From Actinomycetales bacterium (GTDB taxonomy: Bacteria > Actinomycetota > Actinomycetes > Actinomycetales > Dermabacteraceae), in NCBI GenBank assembly GCA_012799425.1, contig JAAZLF010000052.1:1-11534 (forward strand): 11,534 bases of DNA, given 5' to 3'. The position numbers and the translations under genes were made by a program. A model generated the notes under the pieces. The model saw only the letters and a program-made list of their open reading frames with translations. It had not been told where the DNA came from and made no database searches. This document shows, one piece after another, positions 1 through 6,115 of this stretch (positions within the stretch are counted from its first letter, which is position 1; every line of letters begins with the position of its first letter).

Positions 1-78
1 AGGGGGCCCTGCGGTCAGGGTCAGCAGTCGCCCGCCGAGGGCGGAGCTACTAGGCGCGTGTTCGGCATCGGGGGTCAT
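1..78 (-). CDS. N-terminal fragment of a probable TRAM-domain class I SAM-dependent RNA methyltransferase
   Basis: Only the first 26 codons are in the window, reading leftwards from an ATG at 76-78. The peptide ends in GGRLLTLTAGPP, which resembles the first strand of a TRAM RNA-binding domain as found at the start of RumA/TrmA-type (uracil-C5) RNA methyltransferases. Those enzymes methylate rRNA or tRNA uridines in the cytoplasm using S-adenosylmethionine. Position supports the call: in mycobacteria the TRAM methyltransferase Rv2689c lies a few genes beyond the dut/DUF3710/DUF3159 group, in the same orientation. A purine-rich GGGAAGAGAG lies about 8 bases upstream of the ATG and could be the ribosome binding site. 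No catalytic motif is visible, so the family call rests on a short motif plus synteny. Confidence 0.5.
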   Translation of the reverse strand, partial: MTPDAEHAPSSSALGGRLLTLTAGPP

Positions 79-245
79 CGGACCACTCTCTTCCCGTCCG
101 CGCGGAGGCTCGTCTCGCGGACCGTGGCTTCTCGATCTGGAGGGCTCGCCGCACCGACCGGGGCCGGGTGCAGGAGCTGTCCCGTCCATTGTCTCATCCA
201 GTGGACGGTCCTCGCGCACACCGCCTCCGACGGCGTGGGAGGGGC
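79..245. other. intergenic gap between DUF3159 and the methyltransferase gene
   Basis: These 167 bases contain no supportable gene. They hold the 3' end of the dut operon, with a hairpin at 182-208, and presumably the promoter of the leftmost gene. I could not find a convincing TANNNT -10 box on the minus strand here. Confidence 0.6.
182..208 (-). terminator. hairpin 38 bases past the DUF3159 stop, likely operon terminator
   Basis: Arms CCGTCCATTG (182-191) and CAGTGGACGG (199-208) enclose a 7-base loop. The outer 7 pairs are perfect and the inner part has one imperfect pair: a G-U wobble in plus-strand RNA, an A-C mismatch in minus-strand RNA. No T-tract follows on the minus strand, as is common for terminators in GC-rich actinobacteria. 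It would end the dut-DUF3710-DUF3159 transcript before the methyltransferase gene. Confidence 0.4.
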
Positions 246-1004
246 TCAGCGAAGATCGCGACGAGCCAGAAGCCCCCGATGCATGAGCCAGACCAGGTAG
301 GCGATCACCGCGAAGGCCGGCAGGCCCATCGCGATCTTCGCCGCGCCGAGGGCGGCGACCTGACCGGTCAGCAGCAGCGGGAGCTGCACCGCGATCTTCG
401 CGGCATACAGCCCCATGAACAGCCATGTCGCCCGCGTGTACACGCGGCGGGCGTCCGCGTCGGCGGCCCAGTCCTGCACCCGCGCGTCCAGCAGTCCCAC
501 CAGGACGCCCACCAGAGGTCTGCGCGCTATCACCGAGATCAGCAGGATCAGCAGGGTCACGGCGTTGATCACGATGCCGGGCCAGTAGAAGTCCGAGCCC
601 TCGCCGGAGCGGATCGCCAGCACTGCGCCGAGGGCCACGCCGAGCAGCCCGCCCAGCACGGTGGCGGGGCTCTGACGCTGCACGATGCGGGCGATCAGGA
701 GCACGATCACCACCGCGACTGCGGCACCGCCCGCGAGCGTCACGGAGCGGGTGGCGACGAACAGCACCACGAACAGCAGGGTGGGCAGCACCGATTCCGC
801 GATGCCCCGTCGGCCGCCGATCGCGTCGGAGACGGAGAACTCCTCCTCCTGGAGCACCGCACCGAGCCCGCTGCGCGGCGAGGACGTGGGAGGCTCCTGC
901 GCGGCGGTGCCGTCTGCGCAGTGCGAGCCGTCCTCCCCGTGCACGGTCGACGTGCTGTCGGGGCGCGGCTGCTGGGGCTCGCGCTCGGGTCCGGCGGCGC
1001 TCAT
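246..1004 (-). CDS. DUF3159 integral membrane protein
   Basis: This 252-residue protein belongs to the actinobacterial DUF3159 family, whose function is unknown. The first ~50 residues are polar, low-complexity and probably disordered. The family signature GGRRGIAESVLPTLLFVV (about 63-80) follows and leads into the first membrane segment. Further hydrophobic stretches lie near 72-108, 115-131, 140-160, 192-212 and 217-241, so about five to six transmembrane helices with little soluble domain. The start at 1004 is chosen because its ATG overlaps the DUF3710 stop as ATGA, and GGAAG lies 4 bases upstream; the reading frame continues further upstream but only inside DUF3710. It is the last gene of the dut operon. 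In mycobacteria an OB-fold gene sits between DUF3710 and DUF3159; here the two are directly coupled. A transport or lipid role is possible but the sequence does not show one. Confidence 0.85.
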   Translation of the reverse strand: MSAAGPEREPQQPRPDSTSTVHGEDGSHCADGTAAQEPPTSSPRSGLGAVLQEEEFSVSDAIGGRRGIAESVLPTLLFVVLFVATRSVTLAGGAAVAVVIVLLIARIVQRQSPATVLGGLLGVALGAVLAIRSGEGSDFYWPGIVINAVTLLILLISVIARRPLVGVLVGLLDARVQDWAADADARRVYTRATWLFMGLYAAKIAVQLPLLLTGQVAALGAAKIAMGLPAFAVIAYLVWLMHRGLLARRDLR

Positions 1005-1774
1005 CCGACTTCCGTGATCTCGGGGCCCCGGGCGAGCGGGTCCAGCGGACCCGAGCTCATCGGGGTAAGACCGGGGCGCTCCCCCGGCAGATGGAGCGGG
1101 ATCAGCTCCTGGGGCGCCATGGCCTCGGAGCCGCGCACCACCACGAGCCGGGAGATGAGGGTCTCGAAGCGTCGCGACTGCTCCGGATCCCCGAGCGCTT
1201 TGCCCGTGAGGATCGCGCGGACGAACCAGCGCGGACCATCGACGCCGATGAAGCGGGCGGGCCGGTATCCGGTGCGGCCGTCGGTCCGCTTGACGGGCAG
1301 ACGGGTGATCAGCTCGGTGCCGAAGGCCCCGGGGCGGGTCTCGGCGGTGCCGCCCTGCTTGACGACGGAATCGCGCAGGGAGCCGCGCACGTCCTCCCAC
1401 AGCCCGCGGGTCTTCGGGGCGGCGAAGGCCTGGACCTGCAGGGAGGAGCCGCCGATGACCAGGTTCGCGCCGGTCACCGCGCCGCTGCGCTGGTCCACCT
1501 CCATACGCAGCTCCATGCCGTCCACGGCGGGGACCCGCAGGCCGCCGAGATCGATGAAGTCCTCGTCAGGCGCCTCGCGCTCGTCGTAGGGGCCGTCCTC
1601 GAGGTGCTCGCCGCGCGGAGCGGCGGGCTCGTCTGCCCGGGTGTCGTCGGATCCGGTGGAGGTCTCCCCCGCCTCCTCCTGCTCTGCCGCATCGGCCGGC
1701 GTCGCGCCGACCTCGTGCTGCGGTGCGAGGTCCTCGACATCTTCGCGCTTCTTCTTCCGGGAGAACAGTCCCAT
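1001..1774 (-). CDS. DUF3710 family cytoplasmic protein
   Basis: This 257-residue soluble protein of the actinobacterial DUF3710 family has no known function. After a basic start (MGLFSRKKKR) and an acidic, probably disordered linker to about residue 60, the family core begins with GPYDEREAPD and the IDLGGLRVP motif (74-82). It continues through WEDVRGSLRDSVVKQGG (126-142) and VDGPRWFVRAILTGKA (178-193) to PLHLPGE near 226-232. I see no membrane segment or signal peptide. There are two possible starts: an ATG at 1780 that overlaps the dut stop as ATGA, and an in-frame ATG at 1774. I chose 1774 because GGAGGG (minus strand of 1781-1786) is then 6 bases away, whereas it abuts the 1780 ATG. It is translated between dut and DUF3159 on the same transcript, and linkage to dut is conserved widely in actinobacteria. 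That hints at a nucleotide or DNA-maintenance connection, but it is an inference. Confidence 0.88.
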   Translation of the reverse strand: MGLFSRKKKREDVEDLAPQHEVGATPADAAEQEEAGETSTGSDDTRADEPAAPRGEHLEDGPYDEREAPDEDFIDLGGLRVPAVDGMELRMEVDQRSGAVTGANLVIGGSSLQVQAFAAPKTRGLWEDVRGSLRDSVVKQGGTAETRPGAFGTELITRLPVKRTDGRTGYRPARFIGVDGPRWFVRAILTGKALGDPEQSRRFETLISRLVVVRGSEAMAPQELIPLHLPGERPGLTPMSSGPLDPLARGPEITEVG

Positions 1775-1776
1775 GA

Positions 1777-2313
1777 TCATCCCTCCGTGGTCGTGTCGAC
1801 GGCAGTCGAGGAGCCTGCGGCCCCGAACCCGCCGCTGGAGCCGAAGCCGCCCTCGGAGCGCTCGGTCTCGTCGAGGTCGTCGACCTCCTGCAGCACCGGG
1901 GCGAGGAAGGGCACCACCACCAGCTGCGCGATGCGGTCGCCGACCCCGAGCGCGAACGGCTCGGTCGGGTCGGTGTTGTGCAGGGCGACCTTCACGGGGC
2001 CCCGATAGCCGGCGTCCACGATACCGGGGCCGTTCAGGACCGTGATCCCGTGACGGGCGGCGAGGCCGGATCGAGGGCAGACCATCCCCACCGTGCTCGG
2101 GGGCAGCGCGATGGCGAGGCCGGTGTCCACCAGGGCCCTGCCGCCGGGCGGGATGACGAGCTCCTCGGCGCTGGCGAGGTCCAGGCCGGCGTCGTCGGAG
2201 TGCGCCCGGTGCGGCAGGGGCGTCGCCCCGCTGCGACGGATCCGCAGCGTGGGAGCGCCGGCCACGGCGCGTCCCGCGCCCTCCGGGGTGATGTCAGCAT
2301 GATCGACAGGCAT
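1777..2313 (-). CDS. dut: dUTP diphosphatase (dUTPase), trimeric type
   Basis: It hydrolyses dUTP to dUMP and pyrophosphate in the cytoplasm, which keeps uracil out of DNA and supplies dUMP to thymidylate synthase. The protein has 178 residues, slightly long for the homotrimeric family because of a ~20-residue N-terminal tail. All five motifs are visible: I, HSDDAGLDL (38-46); II, PRSGLAARHGI (80-90); III, GIVDAGYRGPVKV (97-109) with catalytic Asp100 and base-stacking Tyr103; IV, GDRIAQLVV (125-133); and V, the Arg152/GGFGSSG glycine-rich tail (152-161) that closes over the active site. The start at 2313 is the only nearby ATG. It has no Shine-Dalgarno sequence, but TACTCT lies 6 bases upstream, suggesting a leaderless message. 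A GTG at 2265 (codon 17) is an alternative start. It is first in the dut-DUF3710-DUF3159 operon. Confidence 0.96.
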   Translation of the reverse strand: MPVDHADITPEGAGRAVAGAPTLRIRRSGATPLPHRAHSDDAGLDLASAEELVIPPGGRALVDTGLAIALPPSTVGMVCPRSGLAARHGITVLNGPGIVDAGYRGPVKVALHNTDPTEPFALGVGDRIAQLVVVPFLAPVLQEVDDLDETERSEGGFGSSGGFGAAGSSTAVDTTTEG

Positions 2314-2330
2314 GGGCACAGAGTATGCGG
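2314..2330 (-). promoter_or_regulatory. candidate leaderless promoter of dut (-10 at 2320-2325)
   Basis: Read on the minus strand, TACTCT (a TANNNT -10 hexamer) is followed by GTGCCC and then the dut ATG, so transcription would begin at or next to the A of the start codon. CATACT, two bases further upstream, is an alternative hexamer. The -35 region is weak (TGGATG at about 17 bases from CATACT). There is no Shine-Dalgarno sequence, which fits a leaderless message. Confidence 0.4.
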
Positions 2331-2420
2331 TTCCGGCCGCCGCGCATCCAGCGAGCGCCGAGGAGGCCGGGTGATCATCGTGACCGCGGGCGCTCAGGCA
2401 CCACGTGAGACCATGAGGGC

Positions 2421-2966
2421 ATGTCCGCCGCAGCCGATCACTCCGCCGACTCCGTCTCCGGGACCCCTCGCGATCCCCTCCCCGCCGGTGCGCCGCCCGA
2501 GGGTGCCGCACTGTTCCGCGAGCGCGTACTCCCGGGCATCGGATGGTGGATCGTGGCGGTGAGCGTGGGCGCGGCGCTGGGCCTCGTCCTGGTTCCCCTG
2601 CATCTCACCGTCTCCATCGTCGTCGCCGTCGTGTGCGTCATCGTGCTGCTGGTGCTGGTCTACCAGTACTCCCCCGTGCTCGAGGTCGCGGACGGTCGGT
2701 TCCGGCTGGGTCGCGCACGGATCGACGTGGCTCTGCTCGGCGAGGCGTCCGTGCTGCGGGACGAGGAGTGGACGCGCACCATCGGTCAGGACTTCGAGCC
2801 GCTGGCCCATCATTGCGTGCGCGGCTGGACCCGTTCCGGACTCCGTGTCGAGGTGCTCGACGACGAGGACCCGACCACGGCATGGGTCGCCTCGACCCGC
2901 CGCCCCGAGGACCTCGCCCTCGCGCTGCGCACCGCGAAGCAGCTGCAGCAGCGCACCGACGGCTGA
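2421..2966 (+). CDS. DUF3093 family membrane protein
   Basis: This 181-residue protein matches the actinobacterial DUF3093 family, whose function is unknown. Residues 1-30 are polar and probably disordered. RERVLPGIGWWIV (33-45) starts a hairpin of two transmembrane helices, roughly 41-60 and 62-82. The rest is a compact soluble domain of about 100 residues with family motifs GRARID (97-102), DFEPLAHHCVRGW (124-136) and DPTTAWVASTRRPEDLALALR (150-170). The layout resembles small membrane proteins with a bacterial PH-like domain, but I cannot confirm that. It is transcribed divergently from dut across 107 bases, and the pairing dut/DUF3093 then DUF4193 is also found in mycobacteria (Rv2697c-Rv2699c). 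The start at 2421 has GAGGG too close to act as a normal ribosome binding site. An out-of-frame ATG at 2413 was not used. Confidence 0.85.
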   Translation: MSAAADHSADSVSGTPRDPLPAGAPPEGAALFRERVLPGIGWWIVAVSVGAALGLVLVPLHLTVSIVVAVVCVIVLLVLVYQYSPVLEVADGRFRLGRARIDVALLGEASVLRDEEWTRTIGQDFEPLAHHCVRGWTRSGLRVEVLDDEDPTTAWVASTRRPEDLALALRTAKQLQQRTDG

Positions 2967-3018
2967 CACGCTCCCTGACTGTCTTGACCGGATTGGCCGG
3001 CTCGACCTCATCGACGAC

Positions 3019-3056
3019 GGAACGGCACCGCCCCTGATCGGGTGCGGTGCCGTTCC
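3019..3056. terminator. perfect 13-bp hairpin between convergent DUF3093 and DUF4193, bidirectional terminator
   Basis: GGAACGGCACCGC (3019-3031) pairs without mismatch with GCGGTGCCGTTCC (3044-3056) across a 12-base loop, in which CCC and GGG can form three more pairs. It lies 53 bases after the DUF3093 stop and 21 bases after the DUF4193 stop (the latter read on the minus strand), so it can serve both. Neither side has a real T-tract. Confidence 0.75.
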
Positions 3057-3076
3057 TCTGCGGGATGCGTGCGGCG

Positions 3077-3379
3077 TCAGGCCGCGGCGCACTCCTTGCA
3101 GATGATGAGGGTGCCTTCGACATGGTCGATCTGGCTGCGGTGCTTCACCAGGAAGCAGCTCGCGCAGGTGAACTCATCCGCCTGACGGGGCAGGACCCGC
3201 ACGGACAGCTCCTCGCCGGAGAGGTCCGCGCCGGGGAGCTCGTACGAATCCGCGGCCTCGGCCTCGTCCTCGTCGACGGTCGGGGTGGCGGCCTCGTTCC
3301 GCCGACCCTTCAGCTCCTCGATGGAGTCGTCGTTCGATTCTTCGTCGTTCTTGCGAGGGGCATCGTAATCAGTGGCCAT
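3077..3379 (-). CDS. DUF4193 zinc-ribbon-like small protein
   Basis: This 100-residue acidic protein has the highly conserved actinobacterial DUF4193 layout. It begins MATDYDAPRK, has an acidic middle (about residues 12-48), the ELPGADLSGEELSVRVLP block (47-64), then a C-terminal metal-site pattern: Cys72-x2-Cys75 and Cys94-x2-Cys97, separated by FLVKHRSQ and a short loop. The four cysteines predict one structural zinc ion. The function is unknown. The same family in mycobacteria is Rv2699c, also next to the DUF3093 gene. It has no signal peptide or membrane segment, so it is cytoplasmic. A recognisable promoter lies about 120 bases upstream, which implies a leader of roughly 115 bases. The ribosome binding site is weak (AGGAA about 11 bases before the ATG). 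It converges on DUF3093 and diverges from sepH. A transcription-associated or RNA-binding role is possible, but nothing in the sequence shows it. Confidence 0.92.
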   Translation of the reverse strand: MATDYDAPRKNDEESNDDSIEELKGRRNEAATPTVDEDEAEAADSYELPGADLSGEELSVRVLPRQADEFTCASCFLVKHRSQIDHVEGTLIICKECAAA

Positions 3380-3405
3380 CTACGGTCCGTTCCTGGTAGT
3401 CATCG

Positions 3406-3419
3406 AGGTCGTCCGACCT
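3406..3419. repeat. short inverted repeat in the DUF4193 leader
   Basis: AGGTCG-TC-CGACCT is a perfect 6-bp-arm palindrome with a 2-base centre, 27 bases upstream of the DUF4193 ATG. It could be a small RNA hairpin in the leader or a dimeric protein site. A palindrome this short may also be chance in GC-rich DNA. Confidence 0.35.
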
Positions 3420-3500
3420 GGGGCGGCTGGGCAGTTCCGCGCCGTGAGCCCTCGCGGGCCACAACGGGTCGGCCCGGGTCTCAACGCTGAATGCGGCGGC

Positions 3501-3529
3501 ATTATTGCAGAGGGACCTGCGACCCACAA
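3501..3529 (-). promoter_or_regulatory. sigma-70-type promoter for DUF4193
   Basis: On the minus strand, TTGTGG (3524-3529) is separated by exactly 17 bases from AATAAT (3501-3506). The latter matches the TATAAT consensus at five of six positions, in a region otherwise poor in A and T. Transcription would start near 3494, giving a leader of about 115 bases before the DUF4193 ATG. Confidence 0.6.
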
Positions 3530-3557
3530 CACGATGCTCACAGGGACCCGCAACACG
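3511..3557. repeat. imperfect direct repeat over the DUF4193 promoter
   Basis: AGGGACC occurs at 3511-3517 and 3542-3548, and each copy is followed by CAACACG (3527-3533 and 3551-3557) at gaps of 9 and 2 bases. The first CAACACG overlaps the -35 hexamer of the DUF4193 promoter. It could be a repeated regulator site or a degenerate duplication. Confidence 0.35.
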
Positions 3558-3616
3558 CCGCGCCCCCGCCCCGCAGGAGACGGCACCGACCGGTCCCGCA
3601 CGATATGGTCACGGCC

Positions 3617-3657
3617 TAGACTTCTGCATGCAAGCGACCAGGCTCCGACGGAGAGGA
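3617..3657 (+). promoter_or_regulatory. sepH promoter -10 and ribosome binding site
   Basis: TAGACT (3617-3622) is a typical actinobacterial -10 hexamer; no clear -35 lies 16-19 bases upstream. Transcription would start near 3629, leaving a leader of about 34 bases. GGAGAGGA (3650-3657) lies 5 bases before the ATG at 3663 and fixes the sepH start. Confidence 0.5.
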
Positions 3658-3662
3658 CGACG

Positions 3663-4907
3663 ATGCGCGAGCTCGAACTCGACGGGATCCATGACGACGG
3701 GGAACATCTGCTCCTGGTCGACTCCGACGGCGAGCGGTACACGTTGCGCATCGACAAGGCGCTGCGCGCCGCGGTCCGCTCCGACCGCCCTGCGCTGAAC
3801 ATGATCCAGGCCGCCGACGCCGCCCCGGTCCGTCCCCGCGAGATCCAGGCCATGCTGCGTTCGGGCCGCAGCGCCGAGGACATCGCAGAGGCCTCCGAGA
3901 TCCCGCTCGAGCACATCCGTCGCTATGAGGGCCCCGTCCTGGCCGAGCGCGAATGGACCGCTCAGCGAGCCCGCACCTTCCCCGTCGGCCGCGGCGGACC
4001 GACGCTGCAGGAGGTCGTCTCCGAGCGGCTCGCCGCCCGGGAGGCGACCGGGGAATCCGCCTGGGACGCCTGGCGCCGCCAGGACGGCACCTGGACCCTC
4101 GAGCTCACCTTCTCCGCCGGGGGCCGCACCCGCCAGGCCCACTGGGTGGCGGACACCTCCAACCGCACGGTCTCGCCGGTGGACGACGAGGCCCGATGGA
4201 TCAGCGACGAGGACGCACCGCCCGAGCCGACCCGCGGTCGCGGCCGCCTCCAGGCCGTCAAGAGCGCCGTGTACGACCTCGAGGCCGATGGGTCCCTCGA
4301 GGGCGGGCCCGCCACGACGCCTCGCGCTCGCACGTGGCCGCCGCGCCGGCCCGTCGCCGAGGAGCACCCCTCGGTGATCGACGACGACGAGCTCGATGCG
4401 CTCAATGCGCGACGCGGGCTGCGCTCGGTGCCCCGCCCCGAGGAGTCCGCGACCGTCTGGTCCGATCTGGACGACGTCCCCGAGTCCTCGGAGGGACGAA
4501 CCCCTCCCGCCGACGACCCCAGCGCTGACGCTCCCGAGCCGCACGCGTCCGCCGGTTCGGCGGAGCCCGCCCACGAGGATCCGGATCTCGAGGCCGCGCA
4601 GGAGCACTCCGCCGCCTCCGAGGACGGCGCCGAGGACCCGGTGGAGGACGAGCTGACCCGCGCCCCCGCGGCCGAGGAGGGCGGCGGTCCGGGCTCCCCC
4701 GAGGCCGAGGACGAGATCCAGTACCAGGACACGGTGGACCTGACCCCGCTGCCCGGGTTCGACACCGCGACGCCGGCGCGATCCGCCCCGGAGACGGACG
4801 GGGACGCGGCTCCGACGAAGAGCCCGAAGAAGCAGTCGCGGCCCAAGAGCAAGCGCGCCTCGATGCCCAGCTGGGACGAGATCGTCTTCGGATCCAAGCA
4901 GGACTGA
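3663..4907 (+). CDS. sepH: SepH, FtsZ-interacting cell division regulator (DUF3071)
   Basis: SepH is the actinobacterial division protein that binds FtsZ and promotes its assembly into filaments at the septum, in the cytoplasm. The 414-residue product has the family layout. Residues 1-40 carry the opening MRELELDGIHDDGEHLLLVD and YTLRIDKALRAAVR. The helix-turn-helix spans about 58-97 (PREIQAMLRSGRSAEDIAEA, then IRRYEGPVLAERE); this motif is reported to mediate FtsZ binding. A long, acidic, proline-rich and probably disordered linker covers about 180-380. A basic stretch follows, then the conserved C-terminal tail SMPSWDEIVFG (400-410). The start at 3663 has a strong ribosome binding site and the family's usual first residues; the frame is open further upstream to 3372 but without support. 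It is transcribed alone, diverging from DUF4193 and converging on the phosphodiesterase gene 34 bases away. Confidence 0.95.
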   Translation: MRELELDGIHDDGEHLLLVDSDGERYTLRIDKALRAAVRSDRPALNMIQAADAAPVRPREIQAMLRSGRSAEDIAEASEIPLEHIRRYEGPVLAEREWTAQRARTFPVGRGGPTLQEVVSERLAAREATGESAWDAWRRQDGTWTLELTFSAGGRTRQAHWVADTSNRTVSPVDDEARWISDEDAPPEPTRGRGRLQAVKSAVYDLEADGSLEGGPATTPRARTWPPRRPVAEEHPSVIDDDELDALNARRGLRSVPRPEESATVWSDLDDVPESSEGRTPPADDPSADAPEPHASAGSAEPAHEDPDLEAAQEHSAASEDGAEDPVEDELTRAPAAEEGGGPGSPEAEDEIQYQDTVDLTPLPGFDTATPARSAPETDGDAAPTKSPKKQSRPKSKRASMPSWDEIVFGSKQD

Positions 4908-4911
4908 GACG

Positions 4912-4929
4912 CGAGCTGCCGGAGCTTCG
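4912..4929. terminator. weak hairpin in the sepH / phosphodiesterase convergent gap
   Basis: CGAGCT (4912-4917) can pair with AGCTTCG (4923-4929) with one bulged T and a 5-base loop. The stem is short and no T-tract follows, so it may not terminate well. It is the only candidate in the 34-base gap between the two stops. Confidence 0.2.
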
Positions 4930-4941
4930 TGGCCGGGACGC

Positions 4942-6108
4942 TCAGATCTCGGTGCGCAGCAGCGGCACCCAGCACTCGGCCGCGGTCAGCGAGCCGTGCA
5001 CGCCCACCATGGCGCGTGCGGTGTCCGGGCGTCGTGAGAAGTCGTCGACGCTCCATCGTCCTCGCGACAGCACCATCACATCCGGCAGCCGCCCGGCGAC
5101 CCGTTCCGAGAGCTCGAGTCCGACCGGTCCCAGCATGCCGCTGCCGAGCAGCCGCTCACGGGACAGCACGAGCGCCCGCTCCTCGAGCAGCGCCTCGACA
5201 GACGCGGCGAGCTCCTCGCCGGCACCATCGCCGGGCACCGCGTGGAGCGCGAGCGCACGCGCCTCCCCGGTGACCTCATGGACCAGGCGCATCAGCCCCG
5301 GATGTTCGGCGAGATCTGTCGTGTGCTCCGGCGAGGTGTCGACCATGCCGTGATCCGCGGTGACGTGGAGGCGGGTGCCTCGCGGCAGACGCCGCAGCAG
5401 CGTGCCGAGCACGCCATCGACCTCCGCGAGGGCGGTCCGCCACTGCTCCGAGTCCACGCCGTACCGGTGACCCGCGTGGTCGACGTCGTCGACGTGCAGG
5501 TGCACCAGCCCGTCCGGCCCCGCACGATGCAGGGCGGAGCGGACCGTCTCGACGCGGTCCGTGCGGCCGTGGCCGACGAACTCCCAGCCCCGGTAGGCGA
5601 CACCGCTCAGATGCGATCCTGCATGCTTCTTCGGCCCGACCTGCACCGCTCGGCGGGTGCCGGACTCGGCGAGGGTCGCCAGGGGCATCCACTCCCGCGG
5701 ATCGGTGCCGGGTGCGCCGGTGAGCTGATTCAGGGCGGCGCCGGTCCGGGGATCGTAGGTGAGGTAGCCGAGCACGCCGTGCTCGAGCGGGGCCAGACCT
5801 GTGTGGAGCGAGACCATGGCGCTCGAGGTCGTCGACGGCGAGACGGTGCGCACGCGCTCGATCTGCGGCTCGAGCCGGCGCAGCGTCGGCGTGAGCGCGC
5901 GATGCTGCTGCAGCAGATCCGCTCCGACACCGTCGAGAAGCACCACCAGGTCCCGGCCCGGACGGGGCGCGGTGACCAGTGGGCGCAGCACGTCCAGCAG
6001 CCCGGGCTGGCCGCCGTCGGCGAACGGCGGGGGCAGCAGGTCGGCAGGCCAGCTCTCCCCCGCCGCCGAGCCCTGGGGGCCCCTCGGGCCAGGCGCGGGT
6101 TCTCTCAT
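4942..6108 (-). CDS. alkaline phosphatase superfamily protein, nucleotide pyrophosphatase/phosphodiesterase type
   Basis: This 388-residue metal-dependent phospho-ester hydrolase of the nucleotide pyrophosphatase/phosphodiesterase branch has an unknown substrate. The two-metal site is nearly complete by eye: Asp59 in LLDGVGADLL; the nucleophile Thr93 or Thr94 in SPSTTSSA (90-97); Asp210 and His214 in VDDVDHAGH; Asp252-His253 in HVTADHGMVD; and a late His371 in VGVHGSLTAAE. There is no signal peptide or membrane helix, so it should be cytoplasmic, unlike most secreted alkaline phosphatases. The start at 6108 is chosen because TGAGG, formed partly by the stop codon of the DUF5998 gene, sits 5 bases before this ATG; the longer frame would overlap DUF5998. 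The genes are only 7 bases apart, so translation is probably coupled. It is the last gene of the pat-DUF5998-phosphodiesterase group. Cyclic-nucleotide or nucleotide-sugar substrates are possible. Confidence 0.88.
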   Translation of the reverse strand: MREPAPGPRGPQGSAAGESWPADLLPPPFADGGQPGLLDVLRPLVTAPRPGRDLVVLLDGVGADLLQQHRALTPTLRRLEPQIERVRTVSPSTTSSAMVSLHTGLAPLEHGVLGYLTYDPRTGAALNQLTGAPGTDPREWMPLATLAESGTRRAVQVGPKKHAGSHLSGVAYRGWEFVGHGRTDRVETVRSALHRAGPDGLVHLHVDDVDHAGHRYGVDSEQWRTALAEVDGVLGTLLRRLPRGTRLHVTADHGMVDTSPEHTTDLAEHPGLMRLVHEVTGEARALALHAVPGDGAGEELAASVEALLEERALVLSRERLLGSGMLGPVGLELSERVAGRLPDVMVLSRGRWSVDDFSRRPDTARAMVGVHGSLTAAECWVPLLRTEI

Positions 6109-6115
6109 CTCAGCC

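Larger units (their letters stand above)
3380..3662. other. 283-bp divergent intergenic region between DUF4193 and sepH
   Basis: No gene is supported here; the open frame that extends sepH upstream lacks the family start. The region holds the DUF4193 promoter (3501-3529, minus), a -10 for sepH (3617-3622, plus) and the sepH ribosome binding site (3650-3657). It also holds a 6-bp-arm inverted repeat at 3406-3419 and an imperfect direct repeat between 3511 and 3557. Confidence 0.7.

Noticed and set aside
1005..1400. N-terminal extension of DUF3159 into DUF3710
   Set aside because: The added residues are Arg/Pro-rich noise from another frame of DUF3710. The ATGA overlap with GGAAG upstream marks the real start at 1004.
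168..1589. 473-codon plus-strand open frame across DUF3159 and DUF3710
   Set aside because: It overlaps two recognised minus-strand genes, and its product is His/Arg/Gly-rich with no domain; a mirror frame.
2314..2511. N-terminal extension of dut to 2511
   Set aside because: It would overlap the divergent DUF3093 gene and adds a non-conserved Arg-rich segment before the dUTPase fold.
3372..3662. Upstream in-frame extension of sepH to an ATG at 3372
   Set aside because: The extension would run through the DUF4193 promoter region and has no family similarity. The ATG at 3663 has a strong ribosome binding site and the conserved MRELEL start.
3609..4607. 332-codon minus-strand open frame opposite sepH
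   Set aside because: SepH is well supported by both of its conserved ends; the antisense product is Gly/Val/Arg-rich and featureless.
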